A stretch of 64,000 nt of DNA, taken from NCBI GenBank assembly GCA_964592235.1, contig CAZQCF010000002.1, positions 62,001 to 126,000 on the forward strand, given 5' to 3'. Both the position numbers and the translations under genes were made by a program. The stretch comes from PLA3 sp964592235. Lineage in GTDB: Bacteria > Planctomycetota > Phycisphaerae > UBA1845 > UTPLA1. This document shows, in pieces, positions 25,707 through 34,407 of this stretch. The notes beneath the pieces are model-generated. The model was not told where the DNA came from. It saw only the letters and a program-made list of their open reading frames with translations, and ran no database searches. How positions within the stretch are numbered: position 1 is the first letter of the stretch; each line of letters opens with the position of its first letter.

Positions 25707-28652
25707 TCACTCCATCAACATGCGCCGAACGTCAAACGGGAAGATGTTCACGAAATACGCGTAATCCTGATCCAGCGTATTGGTGTACAGGTACAACCCG
25801 CGCGGCTCGTGAACAAGACCCATATCGACATTCGTCCTCGTCTCCACGGGCTGCACGTCGTTGTCCTTCGCCCAGATCATCAGCCCGTGCTCCTTGGAGA
25901 TCGGATTGAACCCCGTTACAAACAGGCGACCGCTCCGACTGACCAGGGCGCGGTCCGCCTCGACAAGGTCCGTCAGCTCGCGAACCAGTTTCTCACTGCC
26001 ATCGCGAATGTCGTACAGCCGAACGCGCTGACCCGCCTGATCCGTTACGGCGATGTGCCCGTTCGAGTACGCCACGGCGTGCGGCCCGTCAAAGCGGAAA
26101 CCCTCATCGAAATTGGCCAGGTGGTGCCCCTGCGCATCGAGGACCTGCACGCGGTTGTTGCCTCGATCGGCCACGTACATCCGCCCGTTCCCGTCCACGG
26201 CGACGTCGACCGGCTCGAAGAACTCACCGGGCTTATCGCTGGAGAAACCGGGCCAATACGCGCGAGATGGGATGATCTGCTGCAAATCGCCCCGAAGATC
26301 GTAAAACGCCAGGACGTGATTGGTCGGATCGCTCACCACAAGCTGATGATCAGCCGTCACAGCAATACCGGCGAAATCAGGTCGATAGCCCGGCGCCATG
26401 ATGGTGCGCGGCCCGAAGGGATGCGTGCCGATGTCACCGTCCCAGCGGAGCATCTGCATGGGTCCCGGTCCACCCAGCGTGATGAACGCGCAATCGACAT
26501 CGATCGCGAATTTGCGAGGATACTTGTCGTGCGCGAGGAATCCCGGCGGCGCAAGTGATCCCTGCCGACCTTGTCGATCAACCGGCGCGACGGTGTAGAA
26601 CGTATCACGTGAATAGCGATCATTCAGGACGTGGGTCGGATCAAAATACGTTCCTTCATAGACCAGAGACCAGCGACGACTGATGCGCCGCAACGTGCCG
26701 ACCAGTGCATTCGGGTAATCGTTGTCCCCACCCAGGCCAATCCGCTTGTAAATGCGAAACTCCTCGATCGTCGTCGGATCGGGAATGGGTGGCATCGTCC
26801 ACGTCGCCTGCATCGGCGGCGATTTGCTCTTGCGATCGTCCATGAGAATCGGAATCGTGAGCACGGACTTCGGTCCATCCGGCACGCCGAAGTTCGTGCG
26901 TACCTCGATCATCCATTGCTTCTTGTTCCCGCGCAGGCATGCGACATTCGCATCAAAGAGCCGCAGGAAGTGATACTCCTCCGCCTCGCCGGATTGGAAC
27001 TTCAACAGCATCAGGCCGTTCGACCCATCGGTCGCAATTCGGCCGAATGCATTGGCCCGCAGCGTGTAGCCACCGGGCGATTGATGCGACGGAGCATCCT
27101 GATTGAGCAGGTCCACGCGCCCGTCCGGCCCCGTCACGGTCGAATAAAGCGGGTCGCGCGGCCCGGTGCCGGCGATGTAGCCCTTCAGCTCACCGTCAGA
27201 CTGCAGCTGGTAGGCATCGACTCGCACCCCTTCAAGCGGCGCGCCATTGCACGCGCGAACGTCCAGCGTGATCGTCTCGGGAACGTCGTACAGAAACTCC
27301 CCGCGCACACCTCGCGGCTTGCCCGCTGTGCGGTTCAAGTATCCTGCACAAACCTCACTGAACCGAAACGGCCCGTGCTGATACATGAACGTATTGGGGT
27401 ACGGGAAAAAATGCTGCCGCTGAACGTAGCGCTCGAACCGATTCACGGCCAGGCATTGGTCCAGACGCGTGTCTGTCGCGGTCCAGTCAACCAGCCCAAG
27501 CTGCGATGCGATGCGCCCCAGGAGATTCCAATCCGTCTTGAGCGGCTGGTACAGGTCCCAGCGATCGTCGCCCACGTCGTCCAACACGATCAGCGCCGCA
27601 TACTCCGGCAGCCCGTCGACGCTTCCGCCTCGTCGAAGCGTCGACATCCATACATCACGGTGACGGGGCAGATTCGGATCATCCACGACCAGGATGCGAT
27701 CGCACCGTATGCGCTCTTGAATCCCATTCGGCGAAGACGGATACACCGAGTCAGCAAAGAGCGCGTTAAGCGACCCCAACTGCGCGGCCATCCAGTCTTC
27801 GAAACAGAACGAGTCCATCAGGTTTGGGTACTGGCGAAATCGCTCGTAATAAGAACGGTCGACGACCACGGCGACGGCCTGCGCCGCCAGCGACTCTTCT
27901 CGTACGTTGTTCCATTTCAGCCAGTCCAATGCCGCGTTGTCTGGATTCAATTCGACACGCAGCAACTTGCCCGCCGGATCCCACTTCCATCGGGCTTCGA
28001 CGATGGCCTCATCGCCAGCGGCCATTTCCGCCAAATCCCCCGCCGCGATTTCCCTCCCATCCACGAGCACTCTCCACGTGCAACGGGATGACGACGCGAA
28101 GCCCGCGTTGCGAACGTGAACGCGAAACGTCGTGTCTTGCCCGGCCGGCGTCTGGCTCGCGGCCTTGGACGCGATTTCGTCCAAACGCGCCAAACCGTCA
28201 GACTGCACGACATGGCCCTGATAACTGACATCGCGCGGCAGACGCTCAATGTAGCCAACTGTGAGATCAGCCGTCTTCGGCTTTTCCACATGGCGCCGAA
28301 ACCGTCGCAAGCGGAGCGCCTCAACGTCTTCCCTGCGAAAAACATCCGCACGGCCATCGGCTCGATAAAGCAGGACCAGATCGCCCCATTCCATGGCCTT
28401 CCCCATCAGCGAAACCCCGCCAGGGAAGGCAACCATATCAGCGAAATTCGCTTCCGCCCGCTCGAATCGGTATGGAAGGATCTTCAGCGAGGGATGATCG
28501 GCCGCACCATGAAAGGCCGACACAGCCGTATTCGGCTCACTGGCGCCCGCCGGCACCGAGACGGCCATCAAAGCGACCGCGATAACGAAGGCCCGCCCCC
28601 TTCCGCCCACGAACCTACCAGCCCCCTCGACCTCGCCTCGCTTGTCAAGCAT
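25707..28652 (-). CDS. large exported protein with CARDB-like and NHL-repeat domains
   Basis: The 981-residue protein has a signal peptide (RGRAFVIAVALMAVSVPAGA), a CARDB-like beta domain near 165-225 (TTFRVHVRNAGFASS, WRVLVDGREIA), an uncharacterised central region with a conserved-looking HRDVWMSTLRRGG segment, and C-terminal NHL repeats from about 770 (PVDVAVDGNGRMYVADRGNNRVQVLDAQG, FDGPHAVAYSNGHIAVTDQAGQRVRLYD). GGAGG lies 9 nt before the ATG. Such proteins usually bind other proteins or polymers outside the cytoplasm; no catalytic motif is evident. Confidence 0.75.
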   Translation of the reverse strand: MLDKRGEVEGAGRFVGGRGRAFVIAVALMAVSVPAGASEPNTAVSAFHGAADHPSLKILPYRFERAEANFADMVAFPGGVSLMGKAMEWGDLVLLYRADGRADVFRREDVEALRLRRFRRHVEKPKTADLTVGYIERLPRDVSYQGHVVQSDGLARLDEIASKAASQTPAGQDTTFRVHVRNAGFASSSRCTWRVLVDGREIAAGDLAEMAAGDEAIVEARWKWDPAGKLLRVELNPDNAALDWLKWNNVREESLAAQAVAVVVDRSYYERFRQYPNLMDSFCFEDWMAAQLGSLNALFADSVYPSSPNGIQERIRCDRILVVDDPNLPRHRDVWMSTLRRGGSVDGLPEYAALIVLDDVGDDRWDLYQPLKTDWNLLGRIASQLGLVDWTATDTRLDQCLAVNRFERYVQRQHFFPYPNTFMYQHGPFRFSEVCAGYLNRTAGKPRGVRGEFLYDVPETITLDVRACNGAPLEGVRVDAYQLQSDGELKGYIAGTGPRDPLYSTVTGPDGRVDLLNQDAPSHQSPGGYTLRANAFGRIATDGSNGLMLLKFQSGEAEEYHFLRLFDANVACLRGNKKQWMIEVRTNFGVPDGPKSVLTIPILMDDRKSKSPPMQATWTMPPIPDPTTIEEFRIYKRIGLGGDNDYPNALVGTLRRISRRWSLVYEGTYFDPTHVLNDRYSRDTFYTVAPVDRQGRQGSLAPPGFLAHDKYPRKFAIDVDCAFITLGGPGPMQMLRWDGDIGTHPFGPRTIMAPGYRPDFAGIAVTADHQLVVSDPTNHVLAFYDLRGDLQQIIPSRAYWPGFSSDKPGEFFEPVDVAVDGNGRMYVADRGNNRVQVLDAQGHHLANFDEGFRFDGPHAVAYSNGHIAVTDQAGQRVRLYDIRDGSEKLVRELTDLVEADRALVSRSGRLFVTGFNPISKEHGLMIWAKDNDVQPVETRTNVDMGLVHEPRGLYLYTNTLDQDYAYFVNIFPFDVRRMLME

Positions 28653-28699
28653 CCAGTCTGCCCTCCCGCGCGCCGCGACGAAACCCGCACCGCACCGCG

Positions 28700-28705
28700 A
28701 TTATA
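28700..28705 (-). promoter_or_regulatory. candidate -10 box for the NHL-repeat gene
   Basis: A perfect TATAAT occurs on the minus strand 47 nt upstream of the NHL gene. No good -35 box is found at 16-18 nt, so an activator may be needed. Confidence 0.35.
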
Positions 28706-28752
28706 CGCGGCACCCCGCACGCGTGATAGCGCCGCACATTGAACACGAATGG

Positions 28753-29172
28753 TCAGCCTTGGAGCAACTGGGTGATTCGATCCTGCAGCGCCTCGGCTTC
28801 ACCGGTTTGATAGGAGCCCGCGTTCCACCGATAGCCCAGGCCGTCGCCTTCACGGCGCGGGATTAAGTGAAAGTGCAGGTGCATGACCACCTGCCCGCTG
28901 CTCGCGCCGCTGTTTTGAAGCAGATTTAGTCCGGTCGCACCGGTCGCGGCAACCACAGCGGACGCGATGCGCGGCAGCGCACGGGTCACTGCGACGAGTG
29001 CATCAGCAGAGCAATCCAGAAGATTCGTCACGTGGCGGCGCGGCACGACAAGCGTGTGCCCCGGCGCGAGCGGGGAAATGTCCAGAAACGCCACGCAATG
29101 CTCATCGGAATAGACCTGCCGAGACGGAACGGCCCCCTCGACGATCTTGCAGAAAATACACGGACCGGACAT
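28753..29172 (-). CDS. HIT-family nucleotide hydrolase/transferase
   Basis: The 139-residue protein has the HIT signature HLHFHLIPR, with the catalytic middle His, the N-terminal CIFCKIVEG zinc half-site and PGHTLVVPRRHV. This is the Hint/HinT-like branch, which hydrolyses nucleoside phosphoramidates or adenylylated compounds. It starts 28 nt after the rplQ stop on the same strand, so it may be the last gene of the alpha operon. Confidence 0.88.
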   Translation of the reverse strand: MSGPCIFCKIVEGAVPSRQVYSDEHCVAFLDISPLAPGHTLVVPRRHVTNLLDCSADALVAVTRALPRIASAVVAATGATGLNLLQNSGASSGQVVMHLHFHLIPRREGDGLGYRWNAGSYQTGEAEALQDRITQLLQG

Positions 29173-29200
29173 GGGCGGCCCCGGAAATGTCAGTTACGCG

Positions 29201-29872
29201 TCACTCTGCCGCCGGATCAGCCACTTTCGCAGTTGGAGCGGGAGCCGCCTTGGCCGCAGCCTTACCGGACTTTGTGCGCTTGCCCTCCAGAGCCCGCTTG
29301 CGCTCGGCCGTCTTCCTCCGTCTGGAGCCGACCAGCTTCTTCAAATCAGTCGGCTTCTGATCGTCAAACCCGACCAACTGCAACAGGGCAAGGTCCGTCC
29401 CATCACCGATGCGTCGCTTGGCCAGACGCACAATCCGTGTGTAGCCACCGGGGCGATCGGCAAACTTCGGCGCGATGTCGGTCACCAGGTGATGAACAAC
29501 TGACGTTGCGACAAATGTAAACTTGTTCTTGTTGTAACTCGCTGGAACCGCGCCAGTCCGATGCCGGCGGCCGGTCCGTGCGCGCAGCACCCGATCGCGA
29601 TCGGCATAGCTCATGGACTCATACGCTTCCTGTTGATCAGGCAGGATGCAGGCGCGGTCGTTCAGCATCGCCGTGAGCCGCTGGCGGCTCGCGAGGGTGT
29701 TCCGGCGGGCGAGCGTGATCAATCGCTCCACAAACGGCCGCACTTCCTTCGCCTTGATTAGCGTTGTTTCAATCTGGCCATATTGAAACAGGCTTTGCGC
29801 CATATTTCGGCGCATGGCCAGTTGGTGCGCCGTCGTGCGGGCCAGGTGTCGTCCTGATTTCTTATGTCGCAT
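29201..29872 (-). CDS. rplQ: 50S ribosomal protein L17 (bL17), extended
   Basis: The N-terminus MRHKKSGRHLAR and the IETTLIKAKEVRPFVERLI helix are diagnostic. The product is 223 residues against about 120-130 usually. An insert of about 50 residues follows RQRLTAMLNDR, and a Lys/Ala-rich tail ends the protein. It is separated from rpoA by 71 nt. Confidence 0.95.
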   Translation of the reverse strand: MRHKKSGRHLARTTAHQLAMRRNMAQSLFQYGQIETTLIKAKEVRPFVERLITLARRNTLASRQRLTAMLNDRACILPDQQEAYESMSYADRDRVLRARTGRRHRTGAVPASYNKNKFTFVATSVVHHLVTDIAPKFADRPGGYTRIVRLAKRRIGDGTDLALLQLVGFDDQKPTDLKKLVGSRRRKTAERKRALEGKRTKSGKAAAKAAPAPTAKVADPAAE

Positions 29873-29943
29873 GGTGCCTTACCTTCTCTTCTTCAACATT
29901 GCCTGCCGCGCGGCGCGATTCCACGCAGGGTAAAACTGTCCAC

Positions 29944-31119
29944 CTAGCCGTTAAACCCCGGGTTACTGGCCGCGGGATCGTTCGAGGGCGGCGGCGTATA
30001 ATGACCGCTCATCGAATCCAGTGCACCCCGCGCCGGCATCGACCCGGAGTCCAGGCCGCCCAGCATTCCCGGAGACGTTTGCATTTCGTCGCCCGCCTCT
30101 TCGTCCATCTCGCCGCTCTCGTCGATCGGCTGGCCATCCTTGAGCGACAGTCCATGCTCCGCCAGCTTGCGCTTCACCTCGTTCAGCGAGGTCTTCCCGA
30201 AGCTGCGAAGCTTCAACAGACTGCCTTCATCCATCTGCACCAGCTCGCCAATCGTTGCGATCTGCGCCGACGCAAGACAGTTGCTCGACCGGACCGACAA
30301 CTCCAGCCGCGAAATGGGCATCGCCAGAATTCCCTCATCCGGCCCGCCGGATGCCACATCGCTCTGTCCGTCGGCCGTCTCGATCGCCAGGCCGCTGCCC
30401 AGCTCGAAGTATTGAACGAACGGATTGAGGTGCTTGCGGAGAATCTTGGCGGCTTCCACCAGCGCCATCTCCGGCGTGATCGTGCCGTTGGTCCAGATCT
30501 CCAGCACAAGTCGGTCGTAGTTCGTGCGCTGGCCGACGCGCGTGTCCTCGACCCGGTAGCGAACGCGATTCACCGGACTGAAGATCGAGTCGACCGGGAT
30601 GATCCCGATGACCTGATCCTCACCCTGCTTGTTGTCGTCGGCGGTCGCATAGCTGCGCCCGTGGGCGACCGTCATCTCCATGTCGAACTCGGCCGCGTCC
30701 GTCAGCGTGCAGAGCAGTTGATCCTTGTTGATGATTTCAATGGCCGGATCGCAGACGATCTGCTCCGCGCGGACAGGTGTCATCGTCTTGGCCTGACCCT
30801 TGACGTTGACGCGCATGGCCTTGGGGGTCTCGCCGCTCAAGCGGACGATGAGCGACTTCACATTCAAAATGATATTGGTCACGTCTTCCAGGACGCCAGG
30901 AATCGACATGAACTCATGGTCCGCGCCCTTGAGCCGGACATGCGTCACTGCGGCGCCTTCCAGGCTGCTCAAGAGGATGCGGCGCAGACTGTTTCCAACC
31001 GTGGTTCCAAAACCACGCTCGAACGGCTCGATCAAAAATCGCCCATACGTCGGCGTGCTGGTCGCGTCATCCCGCACCACGCGGGTCGGCAACTCCAAAC
31101 CTCGCCACCTAATTCGCAT
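29944..31119 (-). CDS. rpoA: RNA polymerase alpha subunit
   Basis: The 391-residue protein has the assembly domain (YGRFLIEPFERGFGTTVGNSLRRILL) and the alpha-CTD (IATIGELVQMDEGSLLKLRSFGKTSLNEVKRKL), then a tail of about 60 residues rich in acidic, Gly and Pro residues. The ATG at 31119 is used because GGAGG lies 8 nt upstream. The frame stays open upstream to an ATG overlapping the rpsD stop (ATGA at 31248), which would add 43 residues. Confidence 0.95.
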   Translation of the reverse strand: MRIRWRGLELPTRVVRDDATSTPTYGRFLIEPFERGFGTTVGNSLRRILLSSLEGAAVTHVRLKGADHEFMSIPGVLEDVTNIILNVKSLIVRLSGETPKAMRVNVKGQAKTMTPVRAEQIVCDPAIEIINKDQLLCTLTDAAEFDMEMTVAHGRSYATADDNKQGEDQVIGIIPVDSIFSPVNRVRYRVEDTRVGQRTNYDRLVLEIWTNGTITPEMALVEAAKILRKHLNPFVQYFELGSGLAIETADGQSDVASGGPDEGILAMPISRLELSVRSSNCLASAQIATIGELVQMDEGSLLKLRSFGKTSLNEVKRKLAEHGLSLKDGQPIDESGEMDEEAGDEMQTSPGMLGGLDSGSMPARGALDSMSGHYTPPPSNDPAASNPGFNG

Positions 31120-31244
31120 CGCTCTGACCTCCCGGGAACGGCGTGACGTTCCTTCTGACGCCGAAGCGCCAACATAATCGTTCGGCTCGACGCCCAGGGA
31201 CAAGCCCGGCTCGGCCGGTATTTTCAATTTCTCTTCTGCCGCGA

Positions 31245-31880
31245 TCATCGGTTACAGAACTCCACGATAAGCTGCTCTTCAACGGGAATCTGCACGTCCT
31301 CGCGGCCGGGCATGGCGACGACCTGGCCTTCCAATTGACTGCCGTCCAGCTTCAGCCATCCCTGCACCGGGCGATTCGGATCCAGGTCCACCCAATGCTT
31401 AACCATCTTCTTGCTGCCTTCGCGCTTGTTCACGGTGATCTTGTCACCGGGTCGCACGAGGTACCCCGGCTTGTTGACGCAGTGGCCATTCACGGAAAAA
31501 TGCCCGTGACCGATCGAGATGCGCGCCGCGCGACGCGACGGCGCGAAGCCCAGCTTGGTGACCACGTTGTCCAGCCGGCGCTCGAGCATGGTCAGCAGCG
31601 CCGTGCCGGTGTTCTCGGCCGTGTGCGCCGCGCGCTCGAAGTATCGCCGGAACTGTGTGTCAAACAGGCCGTAGTAGCGCTTCACCTTCTGCGTCTCGCG
31701 CAGGCGCTTGCCGTACTCGCTGCCCTGGCCGCGGCGAAACGCCTTGGCCTGGCCCGGCGGCATGTTGCGACCCTGCTTCTCCATCGGGCACTTGGCGCTT
31801 TCGCACCGCGACCCTTTAAGCATCAGCTTGATGCCTTCGCGCCGACAAAGCCGACAAACTGGTCCGATGTATCTTCCCAT
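31245..31880 (-). CDS. rpsD: 30S ribosomal protein S4 (uS4)
   Basis: The 211-residue protein starts MGRYIGPVCRLCRR. It has four Cys (CxxC and CESAKC) typical of the zinc-binding form, and the S4 RNA-binding domain (RRLDNVVTKLGFAPSRRAARISIGHGHFSVNG). Confidence 0.96.
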   Translation of the reverse strand: MGRYIGPVCRLCRREGIKLMLKGSRCESAKCPMEKQGRNMPPGQAKAFRRGQGSEYGKRLRETQKVKRYYGLFDTQFRRYFERAAHTAENTGTALLTMLERRLDNVVTKLGFAPSRRAARISIGHGHFSVNGHCVNKPGYLVRPGDKITVNKREGSKKMVKHWVDLDPNRPVQGWLKLDGSQLEGQVVAMPGREDVQIPVEEQLIVEFCNR

Positions 31881-31897
31881 TCAAACAATCCTTCTGG

Positions 31898-32284
31898 CTA
31901 CACGCGCCGCTTGCGCGCCGGCCGGCAACCGTTATGCGGAAGCGGCGTCACGTCTTCGATGCTCAAAATTCGCAGGCCGCCTGACTGCAAGCCCGAAATG
32001 GCCGACTCGCGACCGCTCCCCGGACCCTTCACGCGGACTTCAATCTCCGACAGGCCGAACTTGCGCGCGGCCGAAGCGGCCTGCTCGCCCGCCCGCTGCG
32101 CCGCGAACGGCGTACTTTTGCGCGTTCCCTTGAAACCAACCGTGCCCGCCGACTGCCAGCACAGCACTTCGCCGTTGGTGTCGGTGATCGTCACGGTCGT
32201 ATTGTTGAAAGACGCCTTCACGTGCGCGATGCCTCGCGCCACGTTCCGCCGCGTCTTCTTCTTTGCGCCTGCTGCTTTTGCCAC
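31898..32284 (-). CDS. rpsK: 30S ribosomal protein S11 (uS11)
   Basis: The 128-residue protein is recognised by HVKASFNNTTVTITDTNG, GFKGTRKSTPFAAQ and the C-terminal PHNGCRPARKRRV. It lies 17 nt upstream of rpsD. Confidence 0.97.
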   Translation of the reverse strand: MAKAAGAKKKTRRNVARGIAHVKASFNNTTVTITDTNGEVLCWQSAGTVGFKGTRKSTPFAAQRAGEQAASAARKFGLSEIEVRVKGPGSGRESAISGLQSGGLRILSIEDVTPLPHNGCRPARKRRV

Positions 32285-32351
32285 GCTCGTCGTACTCCTC
32301 GTTCAGGCAGCGCATCGCATGGGCGGCTGCGCCGATTACCTCGTTGCAGCC

Positions 32352-32738
32352 CTAGCTGCGCAATTCCTTCACGCCCTTCTTGCCCGCGACCGTCTTCTTC
32401 GGACCCTTGCGCGTTCGCGCGTTCGTCCGCGTGCGCTGACCGCGCACCGGCAGGCCGCGCCGATGGCGCAGACCCCGGTAGCACTGGATGTCCTTCAGCC
32501 GCGCGATGTTCTGCGACACCTGGCGCTTGAGCTGACCCTCGACCACGTAGTTGCGGTCGATGATGCCGGCGATGCGGCTGATTTCGTCTTCTGTCAGGTT
32601 CTTCGCGCGGACATCCGGGGCGATCCCAGCTTCCTTCAGAATCACACGGGACAGATGCGGACCGATCCCATGGATGTACTGAAGCGCGATCTCGACCCGC
32701 TTCTCGTTCGGAATGTCCACGCCTGCAATACGCGGCAT
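32352..32738 (-). CDS. rpsM: 30S ribosomal protein S13 (uS13)
   Basis: The 128-residue protein has PRIAGVDIPNEKRVEIALQYIHGIG at the N-terminus and RHRRGLPVRGQRTRTNARTRKG at the C-terminus. GGAG lies 7 nt before the ATG. Confidence 0.97.
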   Translation of the reverse strand: MPRIAGVDIPNEKRVEIALQYIHGIGPHLSRVILKEAGIAPDVRAKNLTEDEISRIAGIIDRNYVVEGQLKRQVSQNIARLKDIQCYRGLRHRRGLPVRGQRTRTNARTRKGPKKTVAGKKGVKELRS

Positions 32739-32775
32739 ATCATGACTCCTTCAAGGGGCACGCCGGCCCGCCGTC

Positions 32776-32892
32776 TCAACCCTGCCTCTGCTTGTGGCGC
32801 GGATTGGACGAACAAATCACCCGGATCACGCCCTTGCGCTTGATCAATTTGCAATTCTCGCAGATGCGCCGAACACTGCTTCGAACTTTCAT
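32776..32892 (-). CDS. rpmJ: 50S ribosomal protein L36 (bL36)
   Basis: This 38-codon gene translates to MKVRSSVRRICENC..., ending NPRHKQRQG. The zinc ligands C11, C14, C27 and H33 are all present. It lies between map and rpsM, with the usual infA position upstream of it empty. Confidence 0.95.
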   Translation of the reverse strand: MKVRSSVRRICENCKLIKRKGVIRVICSSNPRHKQRQG

Positions 32893-32929
32893 CGCACTTC
32901 CTCCGGCGCGATCGCGCCCTGGACGACCG

Positions 32930-33709
32930 TCATCGACCGTCCGTCAATACGTCCACACCCGTTGGCGTCACCGCCACCGTGTGTTCAAAATGGGCCGACC
33001 AGCGACCATCCTTCGTCACCTGCGGCCAGCCCGTTGAATCGCCCGCACGCACTTCGGCCGATCCCATGTTCACCATCGGTTCGACCGCCAGCACCAGACC
33101 CGGCTCCAGCCGAAAGTCGGTTTTGCGCTGCTTGCGGTCGGTGTAGTTCGGAACTTTCGGCTCCTCGTGCATACCCTGACCGATGCCGTGACCGACGAAC
33201 TCCCGTACGACCGAGAAGCCCGCCGATTCGACATATTGCTGCATGGCGCCGGCGACTTCACTCCACATGCGGCCCGGCCGCATCTCGCGAATCGCCAGCT
33301 CCAACGCGCCCGACGTCACGTCCAACAGACGCTTCACATCGGGGTGAATGCGGCCGACCGGCAACGTCGTCGCCGAATCGCCGCAGTAACCTTTCATGCG
33401 AACGCCGCAGTCGATGCTGACGACGTCGCCATCTTTCAACACGCGCGGCCCCGGAATCCCGTGGACCACTTCCTCGTTCACGCTTACGCAAACCGCCGAC
33501 GGGAACGGGAACTTCGTCGCGGGCGTCTTTACCCCGCGAAACAAAGCCGTGCCGCCGGCCTCTGCGATCAGCTTGTCCGCTTCGGCGCCCAGCACCTCCG
33601 TGCTGATGCCCGGTCGCACGATCTCGCGCATTCGCTGCAAGACCTGATACACGACGCGGCCGGCGGAACGCATCAATTCAATTTCGCGCGGACTCTTTAG
33701 TACCGCCAT
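32930..33709 (-). CDS. map: methionine aminopeptidase, type I
   Basis: The 259-residue enzyme removes the initiator Met from new proteins. Its five metal ligands are visible: two Asp in VSIDCGVRMKGYCGDSA, His in GHGIGQGMHEEP, and Glu in VLAVEPMV and HFEHTVAVT. It lacks an N-terminal zinc-finger extension. The start MAVLKSPREIELM at 33709 is chosen by homology; upstream in-frame residues are not family-like. The gene sits between adk and rpmJ. Confidence 0.94.
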   Translation of the reverse strand: MAVLKSPREIELMRSAGRVVYQVLQRMREIVRPGISTEVLGAEADKLIAEAGGTALFRGVKTPATKFPFPSAVCVSVNEEVVHGIPGPRVLKDGDVVSIDCGVRMKGYCGDSATTLPVGRIHPDVKRLLDVTSGALELAIREMRPGRMWSEVAGAMQQYVESAGFSVVREFVGHGIGQGMHEEPKVPNYTDRKQRKTDFRLEPGLVLAVEPMVNMGSAEVRAGDSTGWPQVTKDGRWSAHFEHTVAVTPTGVDVLTDGR

Positions 33710-33759
33710 GCTCGAGCCTGCCCGCGCCGCGCGCTCCGGATGTTGTGCCAGTCCGTCTC

Positions 33760-34407
33760 TCATACTGCCTGACAAACCTTCCGGATCGCGTCCGTCACCG
33801 CGCTCACTTCCGCCGAACCATCCACGTTCGCCATCAGGCCGCGATTGGAATAATAGGCTTCCAGCGGCCGCGTCTCTTCGTGATACGTCCGGAGGCGCTG
33901 CGCCACCACCGACGGTTCATCATCCTTTCGGCGCGTCAGAGCCGTTCCACACGCGTCGCACTTTCCTGACGCCTTCGGCGGAGAGAACATCTCGTGGTAC
34001 ACTCGGCCATCCTGCGGACAGGACCAGCGCCCGGTCAGGCGCTTCGTCACGATCTCGTCGGACAGCACAATGTTCACCACGCGATCAATCCGTCTCCCGG
34101 CTGCTTCCAGGCGCTGATCAAGCCCCTCTGCCTGCGCCAGCGTTCGAGGAAACCCGTCCAGCAAGAAGCCTCGCCCTGCGTCGATTCGCCCGATTTGCCC
34201 GATCATCATAGAGAGGATCAAGTCATCCGGAACGAGCACGCCTTTGTCCATGTACTCCTGTGCCTGCCTGCCGAGCTCCGTCTGGTTCTTGCGCTCCGCC
34301 CGCAGAATGTCTCCGCTGGACAGGTGCACGAGATCGAACGCCTCGGCGATCTTCACCGCCTGGGTGCCTTTCCCGGCGCCCGGCGGCCCCAGCAGGATCA
34401 GGTTCAC
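33760..34407 (-). CDS. adk: adenylate kinase
   Basis: The 215-residue long-form enzyme has the P-loop GPPGAGKGTQ, LSSGDILRAE, the LLDGFPRTLAQAEGL motif and a LID with a likely metal site (CPQD and CDAC). It converts AMP and ATP to two ADP. Its ATG overlaps the secY stop by 4 nt (ATGA). Confidence 0.96.
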   Translation of the reverse strand: MNLILLGPPGAGKGTQAVKIAEAFDLVHLSSGDILRAERKNQTELGRQAQEYMDKGVLVPDDLILSMMIGQIGRIDAGRGFLLDGFPRTLAQAEGLDQRLEAAGRRIDRVVNIVLSDEIVTKRLTGRWSCPQDGRVYHEMFSPPKASGKCDACGTALTRRKDDEPSVVAQRLRTYHEETRPLEAYYSNRGLMANVDGSAEVSAVTDAIRKVCQAV

